NCBI GenBank assembly: GCA_035578175.1
Contig: JAQMRL010000003.1
Location: forward strand, 59,318,672-59,382,671
Origin: Catonia carolina
Taxonomy: Eukaryota > Arthropoda > Insecta > Hemiptera > Achilidae
Direction: 5' to 3'
Length of the DNA: 64,000 bases
Under the pieces are notes generated by a model, which was given only the letters and a program-made list of their open reading frames with translations, was not told where the DNA came from and ran no database searches. The translations under genes and the position numbers were made by a program. Shown piece by piece: positions 12,240-24,500 of the stretch (the first letter of the stretch is position 1; each line of letters begins with the position of its first letter).

Positions 12240-15200
12240 CGGTGTTGATTGTGAAAATTCAAACAAAATTGATGTGAATGAGTGCCTGGTAGCTGATAAT
12301 GGTTTTCAGATTACAAGCTAAGAAATAATTTTGGTAATCATGCCGGGCTCTGTCGAAGGAGCGGAGTAAACTGGAGAAATATGTAACATGGAGCGGCTTA
12401 TATCCCTTCAGCAACATTAAAAACACTGGAAATAGCATTATAGTACGTAGAACTGCAACGACAGCTACGCACACAATGATATAATGTTTAAGAGACGTTG
12501 GCAAAATATTGCGTCGTAACAAGATTTCAGAATTACGAAACAAAAAAAATTAGTGAATATATGCAGCCAGGATGTAGTTAAAACGTATAATTTGTTGTAA
12601 TTGCTAAAAACCCAGAAGAAATGTTATACATTGTAAATTCATCTTGTATTAACAGCATGGTTATGTTCCTTTACTATTCTCAAAATTATGTTTATAATTT
12701 TCTAAATTAATTTTTATGTTTGGAAGTCTATTAAAGATATTTATTTTCAATTTAAAAATATTTACTTTTTATTTTAAAACTCATTCTATAATTACGTAAA
12801 ACGCATAATTAATTACGAGTATATTCAAAATTAGTTCGGATTACATGAAAGTCCGGATTGGTGGGATCGCTCTACACGTATAAACCTCGGATCGGTATTG
12901 GGTTATTATTATAATTGTTATTGTTGTTGTGGTTGTTGTTGTTTTTGTAACAGTTCTTTTATCTAATTCCTAATTTTTCTACATTAACAAATTTTGTTGA
13001 ATTTTTTGATAAATTATTAGTTATTTTCAAAACATAGATTCTCGCACGGAGCGATAGCTGAACAGAATGATGTTTCTGATGTTGATTTTGAATCCAAGGA
13101 CATGAGAATCGGATGTAGTGAACAATTGCAATGTGTGAAAAAAATCTATAAAGCTTTACCGGAGAAATTCCTGGTGTATAATATAATTCTGAAGAAGTTA
13201 CTCTTAGAGCCACCCACATAACCGCAACTAAGTTATTGAATAATTAATAGCTTCACAACCGATTAATCAGAACGGTGAACGAAATGAGTGGGCTGCAATA
13301 ACCCTCAAGAGATTTATTATGAAAAATGTAGGCGTGTGTTTGTAAATGCATACGTTTACTACAAATATCTGTTTTTTCAGTCAATTATATATTAATTATT
13401 AAGTTGTTTTGCTAAGCCTACACTATTTTTAATACTCTGGAAGTTGTCTCAAAATTTCAAATTGTCATATTGACGGATTTTAAAAGTGTTCTAGAAACAT
13501 ATTTAAACAATAAAGAACCGGTAAATTCAAGAAATAATTCAGCTTTTACTGTCAAATAATTATAAAAGTTAAAAACACAATTGAATTTGGATAAACCTCA
13601 GCACAGGTTGGTATAAATTAAGAAAAGAGATGGAAAATAATGGTGCTAAACGTGCTAAAAATGGTGTATATCATGATCATTCTGTCTAAAATGTTGCTTT
13701 GACAAAATTTGAACACAAAAAATGTGAAACCGTGAATGGAAAAGACATAAAAGTAAACTACACGACTTATGAGAAAACACACATAAGATAATAATATTAC
13801 TAAGTAATGACAAGATCAAGTACTTATAACACATAACAAGTCCTAGACTCACACATGAACACTTAATGATGCACCGACTTGTTATATTTGAAACGATATA
13901 AACACTCATTTATACAATGCACAGGATTAAGCAATCTACAAGTATAATATAATACAAAATACGAACTTCATACTAACGAACATCAATAGTAACTTATGCA
14001 TAACGTCTTTGTGTACCTCAGAGACTCACAAATATACAAGATATTTTAATTAAAATTCTGTAACTGTGTGATTGTGATCGAAAAAGACTTTGTTTTTGAC
14101 ATGACCTTAAATTTATAACCATAAAAAAGGAATTATTAATTAAATTGCAAAATTATTTCAATTTTATTTCTGAAATGAAAGAAGAAAGATACATCACTTA
14201 AACTTGAGTAACAATGCAAAATTGTTTGTGATACTTCTGTTAATCTGCCACACACGTATTCCGTAAAAATATATTTTACAGTAGTATGAGATACAAAAGA
14301 AATATCAACTTGGGTATAGCCTTTTTAAATTCGGTCTGTATTTGTATTTACATGAATATGAACATGGTATAACTTTTGGATAGAAAAGCAACAGAGATAG
14401 TAGTACATTTGCAAAAGTAAACTCTGAAATGTTGTCGACAGTTTTAGAATAACATTATTGTATAAATGGGTGATATATATCAAACTTGAAACAGTAGATG
14501 TACAACGAAGCAAGCGTAGCAAAACTTTATTATTCTGTTTCCTTGAAAATTCAGATATAACATTTCCGTTACTCTGACTTAATCTGGTAAAGTTAATCAC
14601 GCGAATCGAGTTTTGGCTTGCTGTCTTTTTCAGTCGGACAACCATCAATATACCTCAGAAAACAATCCCATATCAGAACACTATTGTTCATTTTCCTGTC
14701 AACAGAGCAACCAAATACAGACCCATCGCCTGTAACAATTGTATTTCACACTTCACTGATCAACTCTATATAAGAAATACTCCTTTAACAAAACACTAAT
14801 ACAAACAAATCGGGCTCATACACCCGTACCCCAACATACGTACAAAACTATACAATAACACTGCTCCGTCTCAGACACCTATTTCCCAAACTCATTTTTG
14901 AGTTAGTATTAAATACCTAAATCCTAATTTTGCATTAACATTAAGTTAATTTAAAAAAAGAAAAGAAGACAATAAATTATAATCATAATTCAATCATAAA
15001 CGAAATAAATAATACACATAAAATATAAGAAAAAAACACTGAATATCTTTAAAACAGAGCTCAGATAGAAAATCAAAAAATTCAATTTGCGATCATTTAT
15101 TATCTAAATAAGGAAAAACACAACAGAACAAATATGTGGTAATAACTCTTTCAATTTATATTTCAAACCAGGGTGCAAAACCTTGTTATATGCTTCAGTA

Positions 15201-16510
15201 ATTATCTATGTTAATCGATTGACTTGTTTTACTGTTTTATTAGTTCATAACGAAAAACGAATTGAGCTGAAACGTAAAACTTTTGAGTGTATGTTTTGAA
15301 AATATCAGTTCTGAGAACTTGAATTGTTATACTACTTATAATTCTATCTCATACGAGCTAGCCAGATTGTGCTGTAGAGCGTATTGTAGGCTACTGTAGG
15401 CCTATATCATTCAGTCCGTAACATTACAGGCTCTCTAAATTCCTTTATTTAATATTATAAAACTGAACTACTTCGTTATTCATTTTACTGGTTCTTATAA
15501 ATAAAAACCATATTTACGTATTATTTTTTAACTTAAATAATTAAGGTTGCTATTTTAACTTCCATTATTATGATAAGTTTAGATATATTTCATTCTTCGA
15601 CTGATTCATTTTATAGCAAAGAGAAAATTATTTTTAAATATTTAAGTTACTCACGACAGATTATTTCAACGCTGCAAATCTTAGGTTTGCATTATATATT
15701 ACATTTAATGTGTTGGGGTTTAGAGGAACGAGTGTTGTTTATTTTTCTATTCAAATACTAATCTCCGTCGTTTAATATACTGAAAAGTTTCGAAAAAATT
15801 AAAATAAATGTTAAATATTAAAGTGATATTTTTTTAGAACATAAAGGAACACCGAATAGCAACTTAACTTTTAAATTACGGTTTACAAAATAAATGCAGT
15901 GCATTAATGTATTAAATTTAAAACTAAATATTTGTTCAAGTGCATGATTTGTTTTGTAGAATGATCCAGAGTTGACAATTCAAGTTACACTTTGCCAAAG
16001 ACTTTAACCAACAACTGTAAACAATTTCAAATCAACAAGCCAATCGTGGTGTATCAAATAGATTTGTCCCTTGTATTTCAATGACTAGTGGCAAATGGTT
16101 TGACTAGAACGAAACACGAGGGATTGTTTCAGTTTGCTCGAGGTAAAACTATCCTCAGTTCGTTCAGCTACAATGTGCTACTATTTGTGATCTACTTAGT
16201 GCTATTTAACTGATCGGGCCCACTAAAACTACAGGCAGGGGGCGATACCATCTATTTAAATATAATCTAACACTGATGTGTTTAATTTGCGCATCTCATT
16301 GTGATTTAAGCGAGACTAATAAACGTTATTTTGTACTGCTATACAATACAAGATCACACACTCATTCAAAATACAAATATCTACATTTTGTATACGTTTT
16401 TAGATTTATATTGATATTGAAATTTTTATTATTGAAAATACACTTTGCAATTTCACAGTAATTAATTAAGAATCAAGCATAAAGCATTTAATTCATTATT
16501 TTCAAGCCGG
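12240..16510. other. No supported gene over about 4.2 kb
   Basis: AT-rich DNA. A (TTG)n-like tract lies at about 12913-12950. A 57-codon open stretch (about 13029-13200, plus) and a 107-codon minus frame (14325-14648) were inspected and show no known family. I see no other element ends, inverted repeats or RNA genes. Confidence 0.5.
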
Positions 16511-16513
16511 CTC

Positions 16514-16640
16514 TTGTTGTGGTGCTTAGGGCAACTGACTTCTACGCCAACGATTCCGGATTGAATTCCTTATCAGGTTTGGGAGTTTTTAATCACTTAT
16601 TTTCATCTATGACTTTTCTAATCGTCTGCAATAACAGGAA
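16514..16640 (+). mobile_element. tRNA-derived SINE (second SINE family)
   Basis: A tRNA-like head has TTGTGGTGCTTAGGGCAACT (A-box position) and, about 40 bp on, GGATTGAATTCC (B-box position). A short tail with TAATCACTTATTTTCATCT follows. The same layout, with TTCTACGCCA between the boxes and a TTATCACTCATTATCATCT-like tail, is seen at 49.6 kb. No conserved acceptor stem is visible, so it is not a working tRNA gene. Confidence 0.65.
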
Positions 16641-16674
16641 TTTCTAAATAATTGAACGTAAAGAATGTAACAAA

Positions 16675-17620
16675 AATAAGTTTTTTTGTCATCAGTCTCT
16701 CGACTGGTTTGATGCAGTTCTCCAAGCTGTTCTATCTTGCGCAAGTTATTTCATATCTACATACCTGTAACTAGCGACATATTTTGTAATTTGCTTTATA
16801 TATTCTAACGTTTGCCTCCCTCCTACAATTCACTCACTCAATATCACCCTCCATTATTGATAGCCCAATACCTGGATGCCTTAGGATATGCCCCACTAGC
16901 CTATCCCTTCTTTTGGTAAGATGCTTCCATATACTTCTTTTTTCATTCACTCTCCTAAGAACCTCTAAATTACTTATTTTGTCCACCCACCTAATCTTTA
17001 ACATTTTCCTATAACACCACATTTAAAAAGCTTCTATCCTCTTCCTTTCAACAGCCCCTATCACCCACGTTCACTCCCGTATAATGCTACACTCCAAACG
17101 TAGTGTTTTAAGAAATTTTTCCTAGTCTGTAAGTCAATGTTTATAGTCAGTAAGCTGTTTATAATTTCAAAGGCTTTTCTAGCTTGAGCAATTCTACTTT
17201 TGATTTGACTTGTGCTTCTACCATCCTTTGTTAATTTACTTCCTAGATAGCAAAATTTCCTAATTTCCTGTATGTTTTCGTTGCCTAGTTTTAAATTTCT
17301 CATCTTTTCTAAACTACTTTTGCTGCTGCAAAACACTTTCGTTTTGTTTTTATTAATTTTCATGAGTAATCCTTTCTCATGATCTCATCCATTCCATCTA
17401 AGATATCCTCTAGTTCTTTGTTTGTCTCGGCTAATACTACTATATCATCGGCGAATGTCAGCATTTTTATTGTTTCTCCTGAAATCTTTATCCCCACGTC
17501 AAATTTTTCCTTCACTTCATTTTTAGCCTCTGCTAAAGTATCCAAGTTATAAAGTTATGGTGACATTGAACATCCTTGTCGTACACCTGTTCTTACAGCA
17601 GTCTCTTATTCGTACCTCTA
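16675..17620 (-). mobile_element. LINE reverse-transcriptase relic, catalytic core to C-terminus
   Basis: Reading the minus strand from about 17620, the frames give RTGVRQGCSMSP, the reverse-transcriptase fingers/palm motif. Next come KMLTFADDIVVLAE, which holds the FADD catalytic aspartates, and INKNKTKVFCSSKS. FCYLGSKLTKDGRS, RIAQARKAFEIINSLL, YVWSVALYGSE, RRVNEKRSIW and RDRLVGHILRHPG follow. Near 16700 the end is LAQDRTAWRTASNQSRD. This is a 5'-truncated non-LTR retrotransposon, RTE/CR1-like by its C-terminal blocks; the exact clade is unsettled. Long stretches remain open but at least three frame changes and stops separate them, so it is a relatively young yet inactive copy. It is the best-preserved reverse transcriptase in the left half of the window. 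Confidence 0.9.
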
Positions 17621-17629
17621 TATTCTATC

Positions 17630-18480
17630 AATATTTTATTGAATACTAACAATATATAATAATATATTATCCTATCAATTATAATACCGATTTTTAATAC
17701 TCGCTTTACAGCACTGTCGGCTAATAGCACATTAGGTTAAAAACAAAACAAAAATCGGGATTCACTATGGCTAGAGTTTGAAAAATGATATAATCACAAT
17801 ATACTTAATATTAAACAAAACTGGAATAGAAATTATATGGAATCAAATCATCACAGTGTAGCCGTAGAATTTCCACCACAATTATATTACTAACTATTAC
17901 AAATCTATGTAGTCGATAACAACCAAGTAGGTTTTCATAAATAATGAAAGGAAACTAATGACATTTCATAAAAAATATATATTAGTATCCATTAATTTGG
18001 AATAATTTTTGCAACATAATTTTACAATAATCAATTACTTAAATTCTAAATTCCGTAAAACAAAATCTATAATAATACTTAATGTGGAATAAAGCCTCAA
18101 GAAATAATAAAAATATTTTCTTTCATGCCCAAAGTTGTTTTGCCAACGGTCGATAGATTGTTTAATTGATCGTACTTAACAGGTTTTTTTACCAGATTGC
18201 AACATTGCAATCAAATCTTAAATTTAAAACAATTATTTATGAAATTTAATTGAAAGTAAGAAAATCTCAGGAATGCTTAATTTACAATGCAACCAGTTTC
18301 TATAGATTGTTCATTTAAATAATAAAAATCCCATTTACTCTTTTATATTACCTTACAGTTTCCTTAAACAAATTTGTACGGCAGATATTACGTTATTGTG
18401 TTGGAGCCTACCAAAAACCAACGTCATCATTGTATTAGGTTTAGAGGCAAATAATTTTGATGTTCGTGAACAAGGCTGCA
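17630..18480. other. No supported feature
   Basis: AT-rich DNA between a LINE relic and the P-like transposon. No coding motif or repeat copy was recognised. Confidence 0.55.
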
Positions 18481-18489
18481 CTAGATATA

Positions 18490-19862
18490 CAGGCTGCAAG
18501 GCTAGTTCCATGACGTCACACAATGCGCCGAGCCGGTAGCTGAGAACGAAATTATTAATTTCTCGTCAATTACTATTATTTTTATACCCTGTCTCCTCGT
18601 GAGGTAATATAAATAAATTTAAATTTTATAACTGTTTTTAGTATCTACGAGGTAATAAACATTTAAGTCAGATATTTGAAAATAAAGAAACAAGTTTATT
18701 GATTTATTTTATAGTTTGTCGTAGTTTAGTACTGTGGAAGTTATTATATTATAAAACTAATTACATGTAATGTAGAAAAAATGAAAGCGTCTAAATACCT
18801 GGCTGTAAAAGCTAATTATTACTGAGTTTTTTTAAATTTTAAGACGATTTTTCTTTTAGATCAACCGAAATCTTTTGTGTTTTTTGTAATTTACTCGTTT
18901 CAATTTTAGTACGATCGTTTAGAAGAATGTGGCAAAAACTCGAAATGCACTTATTGACAAAATAATCCATGTTTCTTCCACACGGTTTATAGCGTTCTTG
19001 ATTACCAGTATTTTCAGAAGGAACAACCATTAATTTAAAAAAAAATTTGTGATTTTCATTTTAAAAATATGTCCTTGTATCTGTCATTATTATTAAACTA
19101 AAAACCTTTACTTCAAAAACTAAAAACTTAGTAATAAATTCAGAGGGATATTTGAGGGATCCTCTGTGAATTACATTGAAGTAGCAATTATTATCTCGCC
19201 GAAAACAAATATCTGAAGAATCGGTTTCAGTTGAAATTCGGTACTTTTGACATTCTTGGCATAGATTCTTTTTGAAAATAACAATACAGATATACATGAC
19301 TATATACACAAGTTCCCGCAAATTGTTTTCAAAAACACTAATCTGACGTAGTCCTAAATGTGGGGTTTTTAAACTTGATATTTTCGTTTCCCTGCGGGGC
19401 ACAGCCATCTTCACAATCTGAGCTAATTTCTTAATAAAAAAACAGTTCCTTAATTGTAATTACAGCAAGTTTTGAAGAGTAAACTTTTATTACACTCAAA
19501 GTTTTTAATTTCCTTTCTGATTCTATGAGTTGTCTAACAGAGATATTACAAGAAGCCCCACTCATTTGCCTATATTGCCTAAATCTGGTCTCCAAGTCAT
19601 CTGTTTGAAATTTCCCACGTAAAAATTTGCAATCAGGTACACAGCATGATGTTGGCATTTTATTAAGTCACGAAACATGAAATAAATAAATCAATACGGA
19701 AATACTGCAATAAAAGACAGAAAAAACAAAAATAGCAAACAAAGGCGTCTACACAAACTAGACGGTGTAATTTAGGCTACAAATAAACTAAAAAACCTGT
19801 CAACTGCTATTCAGCGTGAGCTGTGACATAGCATTACAAGTGGAGGGGAGCATTACAACCTG
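18490..19862 (-). mobile_element. P-element/THAP-like DNA transposon, tentative borders
   Basis: The borders are proposed from imperfect inverted ends. CAGGCTGCAAGGCT lies at 18490-18503 and the reverse complement of 19849-19862 is CAGGTTGTAATGCT (11 of 14 identical). Further inside, ATGACGTCACA on the left faces ATGTCACA on the right. The transposase relic lies between them. P-type elements usually make 8-bp target duplications; the 8 bases outside these ends do not match, so the borders remain tentative. The element (about 1.4 kb) is much shorter than autonomous P-like transposons, in line with the internal deletion described for the transposase. Confidence 0.45.
18839..19658 (-). pseudogene. 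THAP/P-element-type transposase, internally deleted
   Basis: The start codon at 19658 opens MPTSCCVPDCK, the classic beginning of a THAP zinc-finger DNA-binding domain (C..C spacing seen). It then jumps directly to QTDDLETRFRQYRQMSG and VRQLIESERKLK, which belong to the C-terminal region of P-element-like transposases. In a second frame LRQISVFENNLRELVY, KNLCQECQKYR and GSLKYPSEFITK follow; this cysteine pair and YPSEF block also typify the family's C-terminus. One stop near 19061 separates a final frame to 18839. Most of the THAP domain, the leucine zipper and the catalytic core are missing. The sequence shows a deletion product, though splicing between exons cannot be excluded. Confidence 0.72.
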
Positions 19863-19875
19863 TGTATTTACAGCG

Positions 19876-20140
19876 TAACGAACTAGAGACTGCAGATGAA
19901 GGCGGAGCTTGGTGACCTGATCACAGCACAGAGCCAATTGACTTCCGTTAATCCTGTGTTAACCACTTGCTTTCCACGTCCGTTTCCTGTGTTGTCACGT
20001 TGTGTTCACGCTGTGGATGACAGCCTAACAAAAAGTCAGCCGGATTTCGTTGGAATAGAGTGTGACTTAGCGAAGGGGAAACCTCACACCCAACCTAGGC
20101 TGTTATTGATTAGTTCTCATCTGCAGTATTTAGTTCGTTA
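19876..20140. mobile_element. MITE with 24-bp terminal inverted repeats
   Basis: The left end 19876-19899 begins TAACGAACTA and ends CTGCAGATGA. The reverse complement of 20117-20140 agrees at 22 of 24 positions. The element is 265 bp and visibly less AT-rich than its surroundings. If the outer TA on each side is counted as target site, the pattern fits a TA-inserting (Tc1/mariner-like) MITE. An 81-codon plus-strand frame fills most of it, but I recognise no domain. No second copy is present in this window. Confidence 0.72.
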
Positions 20141-20304
20141 GGTTATAGTGTAGCCCTGTTCTTGAAGCCTAAGTTGTGATACTTACTACTACGAATGTTA
20201 TTTCTTACATAAATTATAACTCATATGGATATTTACATGTTGTAAAATGATAAAAAAATATTTAAAAGTTACGTACTAATATTCTTTATATCATTTCTTA
20301 TGTA

Positions 20305-20526
20305 TTTACGTTGCGATCTGTTCAATTAAAATCAATAAGCAACCCAATGATATGCGGTATAGATGAGGATGATGTACGGCGTGTAAATGAAATAGTGGTC
20401 TTGTATGAACTCGGACTCAGCATGCCAGAGATAGTACTGCTAATTGAATCCTAACGATCAAAGTACACCGGTAACCACTGTGTATTAATTCAAATACGAA
20501 TATTGAAGACCATCCGTAGACATGTA
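20305..20526 (-). mobile_element. tRNA-derived SINE (first family), 3' part of interrupted copy
   Basis: This carries the SINE tail and body in the same order as the complete copy at 1.9 kb: GCGATCTGTTCAATT, AATAAGCAACCCAATGA, GATGAGGATGATGTACGGCG, CAAAGTACACCGGTAACCAC, ATTCAAATACG. The head is missing here and resumes at 20834, because another SINE of the same family sits between. Confidence 0.82.
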
Positions 20527-20833
20527 TAATTTTATCCCTAATAATATTTGTACGTTGCAGTCTGTTCAATTCAGAACGATAAGTAACCCAATGAGACGAG
20601 GATGATGTGTATGACATAAGTGTTGCACAGACCGAGGCTGACCATTCTTAAGAGTATGGTTAATTGAACCCCAACCATGGAAGTACACCAATAACCACTG
20701 TCTTGTATTTAAATCCGTATAAAACCTAACTACCTTTACTAAGATTTGAACCAGGAACATTTTGTCTTCGAAAATCAGCTGTTAAACACCTCATTCTTGG
20801 CGACGACTTCATTTCTAGACCAAATCGGTGGGT
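20527..20833 (-). mobile_element. tRNA-derived SINE (first family), nested copy
   Basis: Nearly full-length copy with tail TTTATCCCTAATAATATTTG at the low end. The body includes GTTGCAGTCTGTTCAATTC, and the head includes the minus-strand A-box-like TTTGGTCTAGAAATG and B-box-like GGTTCAAATC. It splits an older copy of the same family in the same orientation. Clear flanking duplications were not found. Confidence 0.85.
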
Positions 20834-20925
20834 ATCTGTATTGTAACCACAGAACCTTCGTCTCCTAAAATCGACTCTTAAACATCTAACTTGTGGCCAC
20901 GACATTACCGCTAAACCAACACAGT
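20834..20925 (-). mobile_element. tRNA-derived SINE (first family), head of interrupted copy
   Basis: The sequence resumes with AACCTTCGTCTCCTAAAAT and ends with TACCGCTAAACCAACACAGT, which is the tRNA-like head (A-box on the minus strand TTGGTTTAGCGGTA). It completes the copy whose body lies at 20305-20526. Confidence 0.78.
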
Positions 20926-20929
20926 TAGT

Positions 20930-23080
20930 GCAATATGTGTACATAAATGTTATTAACATAAAATATTAAAAATTAATAAACAAAAGTTATGGTTCTTAAA
21001 ATATAAACCAATTGTCATTGAGTCGTTACAAATTGCTAAGTCGTATTTAAAAGAATGGTACAATGTCGGTATAAAAATACAGTAAAATTATTCTTATTAT
21101 CAGAGAACATATTGTGACAATATCGAAAAGTAAAGAGAGTTCGTGAATGACCGAGAGTTTAAACATATAACGTAAATAATCAGAGTAATAAATAATAGGG
21201 TTTTCTAAAAAAACAGTTAAAAATATTATGTGTAATATAACAGGTTCATTGCTGTAGTGCGTTGTGAGAGCCGGGTACCTATTTAGATAATTGGTCTTTT
21301 TGTAACATCTATTAAATCCTAATTTGTTTACAGTTGGTAAGATTTATCAAGAAACCGTCAAAAATATTTTGTATTTTATTATTAAATCAAAAATCTCTGT
21401 TATTTCTCAAACTCTCCATTAGCCAACGTATATATGCACCGGTTTTTTACGGTCTAGTTTAGTCTCGATTTGTCTGTGTTTGAGTGAGCAAATCGCGTAC
21501 TGCTTAACGGTTACGTTAGAAAAGGTCAACGTTACTGTGTATTATTATTTAAAAAGTATTGTTATTTTGTTGTGAAAAGTTTATTCTGTACAGTTTTTGT
21601 AAGTACTAATATTAAGTAAATTGGTTAAGTTATTTATTTATTGCATTAGTTAATTATAATTAATGTAATTAATAATTAATGTAATTGTAATAATGTAATT
21701 TTAAACTTAAGTGTGTTAATTATTTAATTTATCCAGATCCCGAAACGAACTTTAGAGATATGTGTCATAATATTATTTATATTTTTACGGTGAAATTCAA
21801 TTTCTCAATGAAACTAATATTTGTTGTAATCATAACTATAGAAATCTTATTTTATAATCCTTAATTCGTAAATGACGATTTTTGACTAAATGTTTTCTAA
21901 GATAATAACAGTATTTGACGATCTTAAGTCTTAGTTTATAACAATACTTTAACAAAAATTATTGACGTGTTTTTTTTAGAAAAATCAAACTTGCCTATAG
22001 TTGTATAACAGGTCTCTTAAAACTTTTATCAGAAATCATATATAAAAAAGCATTCTTAAACACACATTGCTGATTATAGTCTAATAGTAAATAAGTTTTA
22101 ATAACCATGATACTATTTTTTTAACTAAACCTATCACTCAATGTCTTATAAAATAAGCATATTGAATAGATTTAATTAATTTATAATAGATAAGAGTTGT
22201 AATAAAAATTGAAAAATTTCTGTATAAGGATTATACTCATTATATTATAATCAGATAATAAAACCATGTTTCATTAATTTTTGTGTATATTGAAAACCAG
22301 TTTAATTTTTAAAAAATATTACCCAAACAGATGGTATCAATTTATTGTTAATTTTATGTTAATAATATTTAGTTGATGCAACACAATAGAGAAGACTTAA
22401 ATAAAAAGGTTTGTTGAGGGCACCTGTAACCGGGATTTTGAAAAAAAATAATCGTCATTCTTCAACTTAAAATATTCTACACTTTTTTTTGTTAAATGAT
22501 GTATTTTTATTACTGAAAGATATTAGAAATAATTATAGATGTTTGAAATAACGTTGCATTCGTATTAACTCAAAAATTCGATTGTTACTTTTAAAAATAA
22601 TTTTACTTTTATTTACTGCAAAAAATGTACAAACTGTTTGCATGAAAAAATGAAATATACAAAATTTGACAGACAAAATGAGTTGAATAGAATTTTTTTT
22701 AAATTACATAAACAATTATGGTTTAATCAATTGTTATATTTACAAGAGGAAAGTATTGTGTAAGAAAGATCGTACAACGACGAGAACTTACATACGTTAT
22801 ACGTTTTCGTCGGATTTCGTCTCTGTTTTCTACATAATCAGTTGATGGCTATAATGCTCTGAGTTGTTCCAGTATAAATTTGTATTTTGTGGCTCATCTT
22901 GAGATGTCTTCATTAACTGTTGGTATGTGTAAGTCACTGTTGTATGTGTAGAAAGGAAGAGTTTGTTCTTATTACGTTTCCAGCAATATTTTCCTTTTCT
23001 TTTCTTTTAGGTGACATTAACATTTTGGTTATTTGCCAATACATTGAGTTACCAAACAGTGGGTTTAGACACGTTATAAT
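20930..23080. other. No supported feature over about 2.1 kb
   Basis: Very AT-rich DNA with runs such as the TAATTAATGTAATTAATAAT words near 21655. No frame or repeat could be identified. Confidence 0.55.
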
Positions 23081-23084
23081 TTCC

Positions 23085-23162
23085 AGACACTAACCAGGAA
23101 TTGAACGCGAAACCTTCCACGTGTAGACATACGCTAAGCACTACGCCACAGAGACGACCTAT
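23085..23162 (-). mobile_element. tRNA-like SINE head
   Basis: The minus strand reads CGTCTCTGTGGCGTAGTGCT (A-box position) and 35-40 bp on TTTCGCGTTCAATTCCTGG (B-box position). Spacing fits a tRNA-derived promoter. Because acceptor-stem pairing is not visible and several related tRNA-like heads occur in the window, I call it a SINE rather than a tRNA gene. Confidence 0.55.
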
Positions 23163-23164
23163 TT

Positions 23165-24500
23165 GTTTTTCAATACTAAACATAAGATTATTTTGAAGTA
23201 GTTTCGTTGAAGTTTAAAACAACACCTTCAAAAGGATCAAACGTAAATTTTTGGATCGTAATATTTACACCCATTCGTAATTACTGACTAAAAATTATTT
23301 TAAAATGTTAAAAATTAACTGGGTTTTTAAAAATAGTCTTGATACAAATTTAAACATTCTTGATAACCTTTAGGTCTTCTTTTCATTTCAAACTTAGTAT
23401 AACAAAATCGATCAATTTTACAACAACATTTATAAATTATATGTCTAGGTAGGTCTGCAAAGTTTCAATTTTAGTTATCGGCAATCTTTTTTTGAGAAAA
23501 CTGATTGTAAGTAGGTTCTTATAACATGTGTCCAATCACCGGTTACAGATCCCTTAAAATGGAAAAATGTATATAAGAAGTGAATTACCTTGGAAATATC
23601 TAATGCTGAAGAGTAAAATCATAAATTAATTGTAAGATTGATACCTATATAAATTTCTTTACTTTGTGTAGTATTACCAACCACAATATTTTAGCTGAAA
23701 ATTGAAACTTAAGATATTTTGTAAAGCTATAGAAGATACTTAATTCCCTATTACTTTTCTCAAAAAAGTTTAGTACGAAAAATAAATTCTATTATTGAAT
23801 TTATGTAAACTGAAACACATTTTTCGATTAAAGAATTGTCAAAGATGGTACAATACGGATAGCGATGTTGAAACTGGCGTAGTGTTAAGCGATGGACGAG
23901 TGATAAGCGCACAGCAGTTTAGCCCAGGAAAAGAGGCAGACTGCAATCTGCGACTCTTTTCTAATCTCATTGCGTTTCCGCCTAAACGATTTTTTACAAG
24001 CTTTCCTCTACCATCCCACTTGGTTCGCCAACCAGCTCTTCTAAAACTCTCTTACAACTTCTCCCTTTTTTCTCCAACAACAGAAAACTCGGATTTAGTT
24101 ATGCTTTCTCTGCCCTCTCTTCATCTACATCGCCTTTACCTCATTCTTCTTTTTCTTCTTCTGCGAAATTCCAGCCAACTTTTTAGATAACCACAACTAA
24201 ACGCGCATATTTCACAACTTTCCCAAAAGCTCTTACAAAATTTGCATCATCATTATTACCTTCATCAAGTTCATAATAAATAGAACTGCCCTGGCTTATT
24301 TTATTTTGCGACCCGTCACGACCAACCGCAACCCTAGAGTTATAATAATTCTGTTCTTGGCTTTTGCTCAAAACTTCACTTTAGTCAACCACAATAACAA
24401 CGTTACAGTTTTTACGTTATTAATGTTATACAGAAAATCTTACAAAAACTGCTTACTAATATTTCGTTTAAACTTTTACATAAATATGAATATAAATCTA
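23165..24500. other. No recognised gene; less AT-rich stretch at 23.85-24.35 kb
   Basis: A 131-codon plus-strand frame (23795-24190) and a 62-codon minus-strand frame (24183-24371) lie in a stretch less AT-rich than its surroundings. Neither shows a family motif I know. An imperfect hairpin, AAAAGAGGCAGA against ATCTGCGACTCTTTT, lies at 23929-23960. It could be an unrecognised old transposon. Confidence 0.35.

Noticed and set aside
13029..13200. 57-codon open stretch (DVSDVDFESKDMRIGCSEQL) that looks protein-like
   Set aside because: Too short, no start or splice context that I can defend, and no family recognised; kept only as a note.
14325..14648. 107-codon minus-strand open frame
   Set aside because: No domain, no copy elsewhere in the window, and composition typical of translated AT-rich DNA.
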